From NCBI GenBank assembly GCA_000996695.1, contig LCAT01000006.1:1-40627 (forward strand): DNA of 40,627 nucleotides. The letters run 5' to 3'. The position numbers and the translations under genes were made by a program. Source of the DNA: a candidate division TM6 bacterium GW2011_GWE2_41_16 (GTDB taxonomy: Bacteria; Babelota; Babeliae; Babelales; Babelaceae). The notes beneath the pieces are model-generated. The model searched no databases and was not told the origin of the DNA. It was given only the letters and a program-made list of their open reading frames with translations. Positions 1-8,237 of this stretch are shown piece after piece; position 1 is the stretch's first letter, and each line of letters begins with the position of its first letter.

Positions 1-97
1 ATATTATGATTTGTCGGTGTCAGCATGAACCGCCGTATACCGAACGGTACGTACGGTGGTGTGAGAGGGCGGGAGCTCGCGCTCCCCCCTACTCGAT
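1..97 (+). mobile_element. Group II intron, 3' end (domains V and VI)
   Basis: Positions 29-60 fold as a group II intron domain V. A 9-bp lower stem (29-37 with 52-60) contains one G-U pair at 32/57. It is followed by a 2-nt bulge (50-51), a 4-bp upper stem and a GAAC tetraloop. The catalytic triad position reads CGC (31-33). Positions 63-94 form domain VI, with an unpaired A at 91, seven bases from a 3' end reading CTCGAT, so the intron probably ends near 97. Domains I-IV and any intron-encoded reverse transcriptase lie to the left, outside the window. The intron is antisense to the next gene and ends about 20 bp beyond that gene's stop codon. The call is made from structure and remembered consensus. 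Confidence 0.85.
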
Positions 98-116
98 TAT
101 TTGGTCATTATTGTGG

Positions 117-3100
117 TTAATCAAATAAACCTGCAAGTATGGGAGCATTTTGCTCTTGTTGCACATGTTCTTGTTCAGTTTTTGTGTCTTCTAAAATTTT
201 AATCTTTGCAGCAGCCTGGGCGAGGCGACGCATTATTTGACTAAGATTTTCTTGAGATCTTTTGTGCAAGAAAGATTGTGTTGCTATGATCTGCTGCGCA
301 ATTTTTGTTCCGTAAGATTTTCTAGTCTGCTCATTTGTTTTTAGCCCTATTCGGGTTGCTAAAAGGTTTTGCATTCTATAATTTTCGTGTATTAAAGCTG
401 GTTTTTGATTTTTTAAAGCTTGTAACTTAGTCCAGTCTCGCCATGAGTCGGTATTAAACAGCCAATGGTAAGCGAAAGCTATTGGAAAGAAAAAGAGCAC
501 TTTTTTATAAGTAGTAAATTTGCCATCAAGTTCTCCATGTTGTGTTGTTATATGCTGAATAGCATCTGAAACTTTTTGCTTTTCTTTTTGAGCGTGCTCA
601 ATTTCTTGGTGTAGTTGGCTCAGTTTTTGAGTGCATTCGGTGGATAATGCTTTTGATTCCTCAATTTCTTTGTTTTTGTTTGCGGTGAGTGCATCAAGTT
701 TTTCTTGTTCTTTTTGTTGCTGTTGTTTTAATAAAGATTCTGCTTTTTGAGCTCTACTGGTAAGCATTTGTTCTGTGTGTTGAACCATTTCTGTTGACCA
801 CTCAAAGCCCATGGTTGTAACAAAGGCAAAGCGTTCGTCTTTATTTAAAAATAAATTAGGGTACAGATCTGCAAGTAATCCATATGCTTGTATACGCACA
901 TTATCGAGCATATTGTTTTGCAGCGCATCACATGACTGGTCAATGGCGGCATCAATCTGTGCTCGTATTTTTGAAACATTTTGTACCGAAGCTTGTTGTG
1001 ATACTGATTCAGTCAGTGTGTGCTCAAGGGTTGCAAGTTTTTCTAGAAGAGGCTGCAGGTGTTCTTCCATCATATCAGCACAAATTTTTGTTGAACTCAG
1101 TTTTGTTCTTTTTTTAATGTTTTCTATCACCTTTTTAGAGGTTGTTTTGCTAACATATCCTAAATTGGCATATTCAGGTGCATCAAGAGCAGCATCTACT
1201 TTAGTTGGAATCGTTTTGTAATACTCGATAAATTGATCAATGTGTTGATGCAAACGACCTTCTTGTTTTTGCAATGTTGTTTGTAGTGGGCTTATGGTAG
1301 TACGTATGCACAGATCCTCAAGATTCTGACTTTGTTGTTTTAGTAATATTTTCATGTTTGTGAACGAAGAGGCTGCTACCCGCATGCTCATGTTCATGAT
1401 ATTTTGTGTTTGCTTAAAAAGCCTATAGCGTGCATCACGCGTAAAACCATCGATGGATTTGTTTAAAAATCTCATGCCAAAACCTTCAGGAGCTGGGCAT
1501 TGTGCATCAGCTTTGTTTGGAAATAGAGGTAAAATCAGATCTGCACTTTGGCGCGAAAGACAATGCCATTGAATAGCTTTCTGTATGCGTGTAGTTTCAT
1601 TGATTGCCAAATCGAGCAATGTTTTAATGTGATCATGTATCGTTGTGCTTGGACTCGTTGGTGGTAACTCAAGGGGTTTATTTAAAATGTCTACAAATGC
1701 AGCTGCTATACGCCATCCCTGGGCGATTACATCTTGTTGAAGCGTTTCTTTTGCCTTTTTATATTCTTGCTTGAGATTGTTCAAAAGTGTAGCAAGCGCT
1801 GCTTTTTTTTCTGTTATTTGTTGTTCGAAACGATCTTTTGTTGGTTGCAATGAAGTATTTATGTTGGTGTTAGATTTTTGTGCAGCTATTTTTTGCTCTA
1901 TTGTATTTTTTTCTTGTTTTAATTTTTCTATATCTTTTTCTATTTTTGCTAATTGAGCATTTGTTTGTTTTTTTAGTAGCTCAACAGAATTTTGAAACGA
2001 TGTAAATGTCGTTTGTATTTGTACAGGAAGTTGACAGGAAAACGCTGCAGCTTCAAGCAACTCTTTGTGCATGCGAACAACTGCTACAAGATTATCCGTT
2101 GTTATGGCTTGTCCCATGTTTGTGATGATGGTTTTAGCATGTTCATAAAAGGAAATTGTTGGAAAATCTGAATTTATTGCTTGGCCAAATTGTTTGATTG
2201 TTTCATACAAAGAGCTCAGCGTTGTTCCGAGACTTCGTTTCGTTTCCTTTAACGTGCTCACATCTTTATCATTTTTTGGATCATACGTAATCAATTGCTC
2301 AGCAATTGATCCTAACAACATGTCGATATTTTCTTTTTGATACGTGAGTATGTCACGTGCAATCTCTTGAGGTGTTGGTACGGGTACGGGTGCAACAAGT
2401 TCATCAGATTTTTCTGAGACTAATGGTTCCATAGGGAATACTACCCGAGGTGCTACAGCGGGTACACCTACAGGTGACGGGGCAGGCATAGATGCTGCTG
2501 GGGTTGTAGTTACTGTTGGAACTGCTGACGGTACGGATGTTGACGTTGTTGTTGAGGTAGTCGTTGGGTGTGTTGTTGCGGTCGAAACTGGTGTTGCTGC
2601 TGGGGTTGGCAGTTCTTTTTGAGATGTTTGTGAACCAGTTTCTGAATTTTCTTTATTAGAGTCAATTTCGTCGTTTAGGTCTCCGAGACCTGCGCCTTCA
2701 GGTGCGTTTTCTTTTTGTACTGATGGACTTGGTGAAGCAGGTTTTAAATCAATAACAACATGAGCAGAAGTTGGGCTACTTGTTGTTTGCTTTGGTGCTG
2801 ACTGTGGAACCGGTGTTTTTGCTGGTGATGATGAAAGAGGTTGAAGCATTGGACCTTCGTTAAGTTTTTCTTTTGGTTCGATTGATGGTGCTTTTGCAGT
2901 TGGATCAGGTGGCATATCATGTGACGTTGTTGCTGAACTTGAGCTTGATGATGTTGTCGTCGTAGTAGTTGCTGAACCTGGTTGCGGAACAGAAGGCTTT
3001 TCTTGTGTTTTTGGTGCAACAGAATGGGTTGTTGATGTTGTCGTTGTAGCTGGAGAGCTAGGTTGTGGTGCTAAAGTTGGCGATTGTGGCGTTGGCATAC

Positions 3101-3485
3101 GATCGTGTGTTTCTGAATTTGTTCCATCGTCTGTTGTGGTTTCTGGATCAACAGGACCTTGCTCGCCAGCTGTTGATGGGCCGAGATCAGGAGCAATGGT
3201 GCCGGGGAAAGAAGGGTTTTGAGATTGTTGTGTTTGAATTTCTGCCAAAAAATTAGCCGTAGCCGCTTTTAGGGCGGTTGTTGATGCACTGTTTTTACGC
3301 GAAAACCAGCCTCTAAACCATCTTTTTTCAGGAGTGATTCTTTGTGCTGTTTCTTTTTCTAATTTTTGTACAGGCGATGGTTGGGTTGCGGGTGGAATTT
3401 GTTCTTGCATACCATACATATGGCCAGAGACTCCCGTACATGCGAGAACCATGGTGAGTATCATTTTTAATTTTGTATTCATCAT
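117..3485 (-). CDS. Large secreted coiled-coil protein with P/S/T-rich region (paralogue A)
   Basis: Unrecognised exported protein of 1122 residues. Residues 1-25 form a signal peptide (basic start, hydrophobic core, small residues before MYGMQ). Residues about 75-365 are low-complexity Pro/Ser/Thr/Ala sequence. From about residue 365 (VPTPQEIARDIL) it matches the neighbouring 789-residue protein at 4314-6683 closely to the end. Two strongly charged, heptad-like stretches (about 505-545 and 905-980) suggest coiled coils, and a hydrophobic segment near residues 990-1010 (VLFFFPIAFAYHWLF) may enter the membrane. The start is ATG-ATG behind AAGGG with 7-nt spacing. The segment of about 314 residues between signal peptide and conserved domain is absent from the paralogue. 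No enzymatic motif is visible. A surface or secreted structural or effector role is possible but unproven. Confidence 0.85.
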   Translation of the reverse strand: MMNTKLKMILTMVLACTGVSGHMYGMQEQIPPATQPSPVQKLEKETAQRITPEKRWFRGWFSRKNSASTTALKAATANFLAEIQTQQSQNPSFPGTIAPDLGPSTAGEQGPVDPETTTDDGTNSETHDRMPTPQSPTLAPQPSSPATTTTSTTHSVAPKTQEKPSVPQPGSATTTTTTSSSSSSATTSHDMPPDPTAKAPSIEPKEKLNEGPMLQPLSSSPAKTPVPQSAPKQTTSSPTSAHVVIDLKPASPSPSVQKENAPEGAGLGDLNDEIDSNKENSETGSQTSQKELPTPAATPVSTATTHPTTTSTTTSTSVPSAVPTVTTTPAASMPAPSPVGVPAVAPRVVFPMEPLVSEKSDELVAPVPVPTPQEIARDILTYQKENIDMLLGSIAEQLITYDPKNDKDVSTLKETKRSLGTTLSSLYETIKQFGQAINSDFPTISFYEHAKTIITNMGQAITTDNLVAVVRMHKELLEAAAFSCQLPVQIQTTFTSFQNSVELLKKQTNAQLAKIEKDIEKLKQEKNTIEQKIAAQKSNTNINTSLQPTKDRFEQQITEKKAALATLLNNLKQEYKKAKETLQQDVIAQGWRIAAAFVDILNKPLELPPTSPSTTIHDHIKTLLDLAINETTRIQKAIQWHCLSRQSADLILPLFPNKADAQCPAPEGFGMRFLNKSIDGFTRDARYRLFKQTQNIMNMSMRVAASSFTNMKILLKQQSQNLEDLCIRTTISPLQTTLQKQEGRLHQHIDQFIEYYKTIPTKVDAALDAPEYANLGYVSKTTSKKVIENIKKRTKLSSTKICADMMEEHLQPLLEKLATLEHTLTESVSQQASVQNVSKIRAQIDAAIDQSCDALQNNMLDNVRIQAYGLLADLYPNLFLNKDERFAFVTTMGFEWSTEMVQHTEQMLTSRAQKAESLLKQQQQKEQEKLDALTANKNKEIEESKALSTECTQKLSQLHQEIEHAQKEKQKVSDAIQHITTQHGELDGKFTTYKKVLFFFPIAFAYHWLFNTDSWRDWTKLQALKNQKPALIHENYRMQNLLATRIGLKTNEQTRKSYGTKIAQQIIATQSFLHKRSQENLSQIMRRLAQAAAKIKILEDTKTEQEHVQQEQNAPILAGLFD

Positions 3486-3579
3486 ATAAAAACCCTTATG
3501 TTTGTACTAACCCTATTTATTTATATTTCTGTTTGAATAATTTAATTCTAGCTATAGATATTTTTTTGTCAAGGTTATA

Positions 3580-3634
3580 CGCTTGTATTATCAAAAACGG
3601 CGTTGGCCGTTTTGGTCCGCTCAAGCGAGTTTTT
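3580..3634. other. Intergenic nested hairpin followed by a T tract
   Basis: An 8-bp perfect stem (3594-3601 with 3606-3613, loop GTTG) sits inside an outer 6-bp pairing, CGCTTG at 3580-3585 with CAAGCG at 3622-3627. A run of T follows on the plus strand. It looks like a rightward intrinsic terminator, although no plus-strand gene precedes it in the window. It could also be a relic of the short GGC-loop-GCC hairpins seen elsewhere here. Nothing else is evident in the 3486-3719 gap. Confidence 0.45.
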
Positions 3635-3719
3635 TTGTTTATGTGACTAAGCTTTCCCATGAATAATCATAGATGAGCAAAATTGCGTGTCTTCGCTCTA
3701 TTTTTTCAAGAAGGAAATT

Positions 3720-4109
3720 ATGTCAGATCCTTATACTCGATTGTATCAAGAACAGGTTGCTGCAGCGTACCGTGATACGCGGTATCGCGGTCCTATGGAC
3801 CAACCAGACGCAGCTGTAACTAAAACTAATCCACTGTGTGGCGATACGATAACTTTGTACGGGCGTGTTATCGTTGTTGATGATGTCAAAAAACTCGAAC
3901 TTCGTTTTGATGGGCGTGGGTGCGTGCTTTCACAGGCTACCGCTTCGCTTGTATGTCAAAAGGCTTGTGAGCTGAGTTATCAGCAAGTCGCTGCACTTGA
4001 ACAAAAAGATATTCTTGCGCTTATACCGCTTGCGCTTGGCCCCTCGCGCATGCAATGTGTACTGCTCGCGTACCATACTCTTGTCGAGCTGCTCTCAAAG
4101 TTACGGTAA
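3720..4109 (+). CDS. sufU: SufU/IscU-type Fe-S cluster assembly scaffold
   Basis: A 129-residue protein of the IscU/SufU/NifU N-terminal family, the cytosolic scaffold or sulfur acceptor on which Fe-S clusters are built. The three expected cysteines and the conserved aspartate are present: C40 and D42 in NPLCGD, C68 in GRGCVLSQAT and C113 in SRMQCVLL. The spacing fits SufU of Gram-positive type, in which C-terminal residues follow directly after the third Cys. The start is ATG 3720, with AAGAAGGAA just upstream; an in-frame GTG at 3687 is less likely. The gene stands alone between two paralogous secreted-protein genes. No sufS, sufB or iscS partner is in the window. Confidence 0.9.
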   Translation: MSDPYTRLYQEQVAAAYRDTRYRGPMDQPDAAVTKTNPLCGDTITLYGRVIVVDDVKKLELRFDGRGCVLSQATASLVCQKACELSYQQVAALEQKDILALIPLALGPSRMQCVLLAYHTLVELLSKLR

Positions 4110-4174
4110 CGTACGGCAAACGCCACTTCAGGTACGAGTAAGTACAAAAACAAAAAACATTTTTGAGCGGGCCT

Positions 4175-4243
4175 AAAATAGTGCGGTCTTGGTACGCCTA
4201 TAAAAGGCCGTACTATTTTATGACGCACCATGGCTTTCGCCAT
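4175..4243. other. Two intergenic hairpins downstream of sufU
   Basis: Positions 4175-4186 pair with 4208-4219 over 12 bp (one G-T). The arm ends in TTTT, so it could act as a first weak terminator for sufU. Positions 4230-4243 form a separate small hairpin, ATGGC-TTTC-GCCAT, matching the GGC-loop-GCC hairpins found before dnaJ (8021) and mreC (38515). Confidence 0.5.
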
Positions 4244-4247
4244 ATAT

Positions 4248-4295
4248 AAAAAAAGAAGCACGCTACCGGTTTAAAGGCAGCATGTTTCTTTTTTT
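4248..4295. terminator. Bidirectional terminator between sufU and paralogue B
   Basis: Arms 4248-4264 and 4279-4295 pair over 17 positions, with one wobble and one mismatch. They carry seven A on one side and seven T on the other, so either strand gives a hairpin with a U tract. It sits between convergent genes, which suits termination of both. Confidence 0.8.
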
Positions 4296-4313
4296 GGTTA
4301 TTAGTGTGGTTAA

Positions 4314-6683
4314 TCAAATAAACTGGCGAACAGAGGAGCATTTTGTTCTTATTGCACATGTTCTTGTTTCAGTCTGTCTGTCAATGAGATTTTGAGTTTT
4401 TGCAATAGCCAGGGCGAGTCGACGTATTATTTGATTAAGACGCTCTTGAGATTTCTGCTGTAAAAATGATTGAGTTGCAATAGTCTGCTGTGCAAGTTTT
4501 GCGCCACAAGATTGTCGGGTTTGCACATTTATTTTTAGATCTGTTCGGGTTGCTATGAAATTTTGTAATCTACGATCTTTATCTATTAAAGCTGTTTTTT
4601 GATTTTTTAATGCTTGTAATCTGGTCCAATTACGCCATGAATCGGTATTAAATAACCAATGGTAGGCGAGAGCTATTGGGAATAAAAAGAGTACCTTTTT
4701 GTAAGGAGTGAACGTGCTCTCAAGTTTTTTACATTCTGCTGTTATGTTGCCTTCTTTATTTTCATCGATCTGTTCTGATACTTTTTGTTTTTCTTTTTGA
4801 GCTTGATCAATTTCTTGGTGCAGTTTTCTCAGTTCTTGGTTGCATTCTTCATGTAAAGTTATTGATGCACTAGTTTCTTCTTGGACGTTTGTGGTAAAAG
4901 TAGCGAGTTTTTCTTGTTCTTTTCGCTGTTGGTGTTCTAATAAAGATTTTGCTTTTTGAGTTCTACTTATAATTATTTGTTCTGTGTGTTGAACCATTTC
5001 TGTTGACCACTCAAAGCCCATGGTTGTAACAAAAATTGCGCGTTCGTTTTTATTCAAAAATAAATTAGGATACAGATCTGCGAGTAGTCCGTATGCTTGT
5101 ATGCGCACGTTTTCAAGTATATTTTTTTGCAAAGCTTCGCATGATTGATCAATAACGGCATCAATTTGTTCACGTATTTTTGAAATATGTTGTGCAGAAG
5201 CTTGGTTTTCTAGGGTTCCTGCCATTTTTTGCTGGATGGTATCAAGCTTTTCTAAAAGGGGTTGTAGCTGTTTCTCCATCATATCAGCACAAATTTTTGT
5301 TGAGCTCATTCTTGTGTTTTCTTTAATGGTTTTTAGCACCTTTTTAGATGTTCTTTTAGTAACAAATCCTAAATTGGCATATTCTGGTGCATCAAGTCTT
5401 TCATTTACTTGGTCCGGAATCGTTTCGCAATACTTGATGAATTGATCAATATGCTTATGTAAAAGACCTTCTTGCTTTTGTATAGTTGCTTGTAGTGGAC
5501 TTATGGCTGTGCGTATGCAGATATCCTCAAGATTCTGACTTTGTTGCTTCAATAACATTTTCATGTTTGTGAACGAAGCGGCTGCTACCTGCAGGCTCAT
5601 GCCCATGATATTTTGTGTTTGCTTAAAAAGTTTATAGCGTGCGTCTCGTGTAAAACCATCGATGGTTTTGTTTAAAAATCTCATGCCAAAACCTTCAGGA
5701 GCTGGGCATTGTGCATCAGCTTTGTTTGGAAATAGAGGTAAAATCAGATCTGCTCTTTGATGTGAAAGACAATGCTGTTGAATAAAAATATGTATGCATA
5801 AAGTTTCTCTATTTGTTAGATCAAGCAATTCTTGAACTGATTCACTTATTGTTGGATTTAATTTGAAATTGGCTGGTAATTCAAGGGGTTTGTCTAAAAA
5901 GGTTTCAAATATGGGTGCTATGTACCATCCCTGATCGACCAAAGTTTGTTTAAGAGTTTGTTTTGTTGCTTTATAATTTTGCTTGAGATCGTTCAAAAGA
6001 TTTGTAAGAGCAGTTTCGTTGGCTGTTATTTGTTGTTGAGAAGGATTTTTCTCTTTTTTTAATTTTTTTATTTCTTGTTCTATTGTTTTTAATTGCGCAT
6101 TTGTTTGTTTTTTTAGTAGCTCAACAGAGTTTTGAAACGATGTAAATGTCGTTTGTATTTGTACGGGAAGTTGACAGGCAAACGCTGCAGCTTCAAGCAA
6201 CTCTTTGTGTAGATCTACTATTGCTATCAGGTCAGCAGTGTTTGTGGCTTGTAATACACCTGTTGTAATAATCTTGGCGTGTTTACAAAAATTGATTGTT
6301 GGAAATTCTGAATTTAATGCTCGACTGAACTGCAATATAGTTTCATACAACGAATTAAGCGTTGTTTCGAGATTTCGCTTAGTTTCTTTTAACGTGTTTA
6401 TGTCGTTTTCGTTTTGTGGATCATACGTGATAAGTTGCTCAGCAATTGAGCCAAGCAACATATCGATATTTTCTTTTTGATACGTGAGTATGTCACGTGC
6501 AATCTCTTGAGGTGTTGGTACGGACACGGGTGGAATAACTTCAAAGGAATTTTTTGATGTTTTCGATTTCATAGGAAAAACGGGTCTTGGTGGAGCTGGC
6601 TGCTCCATTCCATACGCATGCCCAGAGACTTCTGCACAAACAAGAATCACCGTGAGCATCGTTTTTAATTTTGTATTCATCAT
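4314..6683 (-). CDS. Secreted coiled-coil protein (paralogue B), frameshifted C-terminus
   Basis: A 789-residue paralogue of the protein at 117-3485. It shares an almost identical signal peptide (MMNTKLK..., SGH.YGM) and, from residue 55, the conserved region starting VPTPQEIARDIL. It lacks the P/S/T-rich segment of about 314 residues. Identity is strongest around ALFPNKADAQCPAPEGFGMRF-type stretches and the block containing LLADLYPNLFLNK. Coiled-coil segments lie near residues 185-215 and 575-650, and a hydrophobic stretch resembling VLFLFPIALAYHWLF follows. One extra T in the run 4367-4369 (an extra A on the coding strand) shifts the frame, so the last 20 or so residues differ from paralogue A; in A's frame a stop would follow shortly. 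The start is ATG-ATG behind AAGG. Function unknown. Confidence 0.85.
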   Translation of the reverse strand: MMNTKLKTMLTVILVCAEVSGHAYGMEQPAPPRPVFPMKSKTSKNSFEVIPPVSVPTPQEIARDILTYQKENIDMLLGSIAEQLITYDPQNENDINTLKETKRNLETTLNSLYETILQFSRALNSEFPTINFCKHAKIITTGVLQATNTADLIAIVDLHKELLEAAAFACQLPVQIQTTFTSFQNSVELLKKQTNAQLKTIEQEIKKLKKEKNPSQQQITANETALTNLLNDLKQNYKATKQTLKQTLVDQGWYIAPIFETFLDKPLELPANFKLNPTISESVQELLDLTNRETLCIHIFIQQHCLSHQRADLILPLFPNKADAQCPAPEGFGMRFLNKTIDGFTRDARYKLFKQTQNIMGMSLQVAAASFTNMKMLLKQQSQNLEDICIRTAISPLQATIQKQEGLLHKHIDQFIKYCETIPDQVNERLDAPEYANLGFVTKRTSKKVLKTIKENTRMSSTKICADMMEKQLQPLLEKLDTIQQKMAGTLENQASAQHISKIREQIDAVIDQSCEALQKNILENVRIQAYGLLADLYPNLFLNKNERAIFVTTMGFEWSTEMVQHTEQIIISRTQKAKSLLEHQQRKEQEKLATFTTNVQEETSASITLHEECNQELRKLHQEIDQAQKEKQKVSEQIDENKEGNITAECKKLESTFTPYKKVLFLFPIALAYHWLFNTDSWRNWTRLQALKNQKTALIDKDRRLQNFIATRTDLKINVQTRQSCGAKLAQQTIATQSFLQQKSQERLNQIIRRLALAIAKTQNLIDRQTETRTCAIRTKCSSVRQFI

Positions 6684-6707
6684 ATCTATACCTTCTCACT
6701 CTTCATC

Positions 6708-6800
6708 CAGCCTTCGCGTGAAGCTTTCAGCCCAAGCGACACGCTCTTGCTTTCACTTGGAGCCTACCAGCCTACGCTAAAGCTACGTCCGGCACGCGGC
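6708..6800. repeat. Dispersed intergenic repeat, CAGCCTTCGC / CAGCCTACGC type
   Basis: Two related units, at 6708 (CAGCCTTCGCGTGAAGCT) and 6768-6800 (CAGCCTACGCTAAAGCTACG, then CCGGCACGCGGC), occupy the gap between dnaJ and paralogue B. The same unit recurs at 15754-15817 after pheS. GC content is visibly higher than in neighbouring intergenic DNA. Confidence 0.7.
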
Positions 6801-6855
6801 CCAGACTATGCATTTGCAAAACTACTTTTATCTGAATGAATTATAGGTCATGGGT

Positions 6856-6873
6856 CCAGGGCGAATGCCTTGG
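6856..6873. other. Short hairpin at the dnaJ stop codon
   Basis: Positions 6856-6862 pair with 6867-6873 (one G-T) around a GAAT loop, immediately next to the dnaJ stop. No T tract follows on the dnaJ strand, so it is not a convincing intrinsic terminator. It may stabilise the 3' end. Confidence 0.35.
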
Positions 6874-8001
6874 TTAGCCCAGGAAGCGTTTAAAGAACCC
6901 GCTGATACCGCCCGTTGTTGAGTTTGTGTCAGTACCAATTTCAGCAGAGTACTGTTTAAGCAGGTCTTGGCTTTTTGCGTTTAATTTTTTAGGAATATGA
7001 CAATTTGTTATGACTATCAAGTCGCCACGCGTGCGTCCACGAATTTTGTGAAACCCTTTACCGTTGATAACGATACGCTCGCCAACCGGGCACCCTTGTG
7101 GAATTTTGATAGTTTCTTTTGAATCATCTATTGATGTGATCTCCATATCAGCGCCAAGTACAAGCTGTGGATACGTCAACATGACAGTACAGACGAGGTC
7201 ATCGCCCATGCGTTTAAAGTTTTTATCTTCAAGCACGCGTACTTTGATGTATAAATCACCGGTTTCGCCGCCGTACATACCCGCATCGCCTTTACCGCTT
7301 ACGCGAAGATCGGCTTGATCGAATATTCCTTTAGGGATGGTTACGCTTATCGTATCAAATTTTTGTATACGCGATTGACCTTTGCATGTTTTGCAGGGGT
7401 GCGTGATAATCAAACCTTCGCCACTGCATCGAGGGCATGCCTGTGTCAATGCAAAAAAACCTTGACGAATGTGTATTTGCCCCGTACCGCCACATTCTTT
7501 GCAGGGTTCGGCTTTTGAGTCTTTTTCGAGGCCGGTGCTTTTGCAATCGGTACAACCTACAAAATGGTTGTATGAAAATTCTTTTTTTGTACCTTCGAAC
7601 GCCTCTTTGAGCGTGATAGAAACCTCTTTTTGAAGATCGTGTCCATGCTTAGGAGTGAGCTTAGTTTTTTTACGTGTTTGTTTGCGTGTTTGTGCACCAA
7701 AAAGATCGCCAAAGACATCACCGAAATGCTCAAAGATATCGTTCATGTCCATATTTTGGTTGTATGAACCAAAGTTTCCAGCTTCGCTATGGCCGAATTG
7801 ATCATACTGCGCGCGCTTTTTATTATCCGAGATAACATCATAAGCTTCAGCCGCTTCTTTGAATTTTTCTTCGGCCTCTTTGTTCCCTGGATTTCTGTCT
7901 GGATGATATTTGAGCGCAAGCGTTCTGTATGCTTTTTTTATATCTTCTTTGGACGCACTTTTTTGTACGCCGAGTATTTCGTAATAATCTCTTTTTGGCA
8001 T
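6874..8001 (-). CDS. dnaJ: Chaperone protein DnaJ
   Basis: A 375-residue type I Hsp40 co-chaperone that stimulates the ATPase of DnaK and hands it unfolded substrates in the cytoplasm. Residues 1-70 are the J domain with the HPD motif at 33-35. A short linker poor in glycine but with Phe-rich [15 protein letters not shown] follows. The zinc-binding region carries four CxxCxG-type repeats ([31 protein letters not shown]). The C-terminal substrate-binding domains follow ([20 protein letters not shown] and GDLYIKVRV). Length is normal for the family. dnaK and grpE are not in the window. The upstream region contains a repeat shared with the mreC leader (8020-8119). Confidence 0.97.
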   Translation of the reverse strand: MPKRDYYEILGVQKSASKEDIKKAYRTLALKYHPDRNPGNKEAEEKFKEAAEAYDVISDNKKRAQYDQFGHSEAGNFGSYNQNMDMNDIFEHFGDVFGDLFGAQTRKQTRKKTKLTPKHGHDLQKEVSITLKEAFEGTKKEFSYNHFVGCTDCKSTGLEKDSKAEPCKECGGTGQIHIRQGFFALTQACPRCSGEGLIITHPCKTCKGQSRIQKFDTISVTIPKGIFDQADLRVSGKGDAGMYGGETGDLYIKVRVLEDKNFKRMGDDLVCTVMLTYPQLVLGADMEITSIDDSKETIKIPQGCPVGERIVINGKGFHKIRGRTRGDLIVITNCHIPKKLNAKSQDLLKQYSAEIGTDTNSTTGGISGFFKRFLG

Positions 8002-8019
8002 AGGAAATTCTCTTTTGGA

Positions 8020-8119
8020 TTATGGCATTCGCCACTTTGACGTACACCAATTCGGTTATTAATTGTAAGATCGAATCGTAATGTGAGTGTGTATATCAAT
8101 GTGAATTTTGCTGTAAATG
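8020..8119. repeat. About 100-bp dispersed repeat, copy A (dnaJ leader)
   Basis: This stretch begins with the hairpin TGGC-ATTC-GCCA and continues with TTTGAC, TACAC, AATTCG and finally TTGCTGTA.ATG. It aligns through its length, with substitutions and a small gap, to 38513-38612 upstream of mreC. Both copies have the same orientation and both lie directly before a minus-strand gene start. On that strand a -10-like hexamer (TACAAT here, TATAAT in the other copy) falls at the same place, but no good -35 is visible. The rest of the 8120-8210 gap shows nothing further. Confidence 0.65.
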
Positions 8120-8210
8120 AAATTTTTTAACGGCAGTTGCCATGAAGGGCTTTGAATTCAATGTTTTTTTGAGGAATAAACACAGTATAACACAGGATGT
8201 TTTGGTATGC

Positions 8211-8237
8211 AAAAAAGCCTATGTAATCGGCTTTTTG
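8211..8237 (-). terminator. Intrinsic terminator of mrdA
   Basis: Arms AAAAAGCC (8212-8219) and GGCTTTTT (8229-8236) flank a 9-nt loop. On the minus strand the hairpin is followed by a T run. The stem overlaps the mrdA stop codon. Confidence 0.75.

Noticed and set aside
811-1221. Plus-strand frames of 77-136 codons inside the large secreted-protein genes
   Set aside because: They are antisense to well-supported genes, Cys/Ser/Phe-rich and without ribosome sites, so they are shadows.
2600-3100. CRISPR-like or tandem repeat in the GTTGTT-rich DNA of the first gene
   Set aside because: It comes from Thr/Ser/Pro codon runs in low-complexity protein sequence; there is no regular repeat-spacer pattern.
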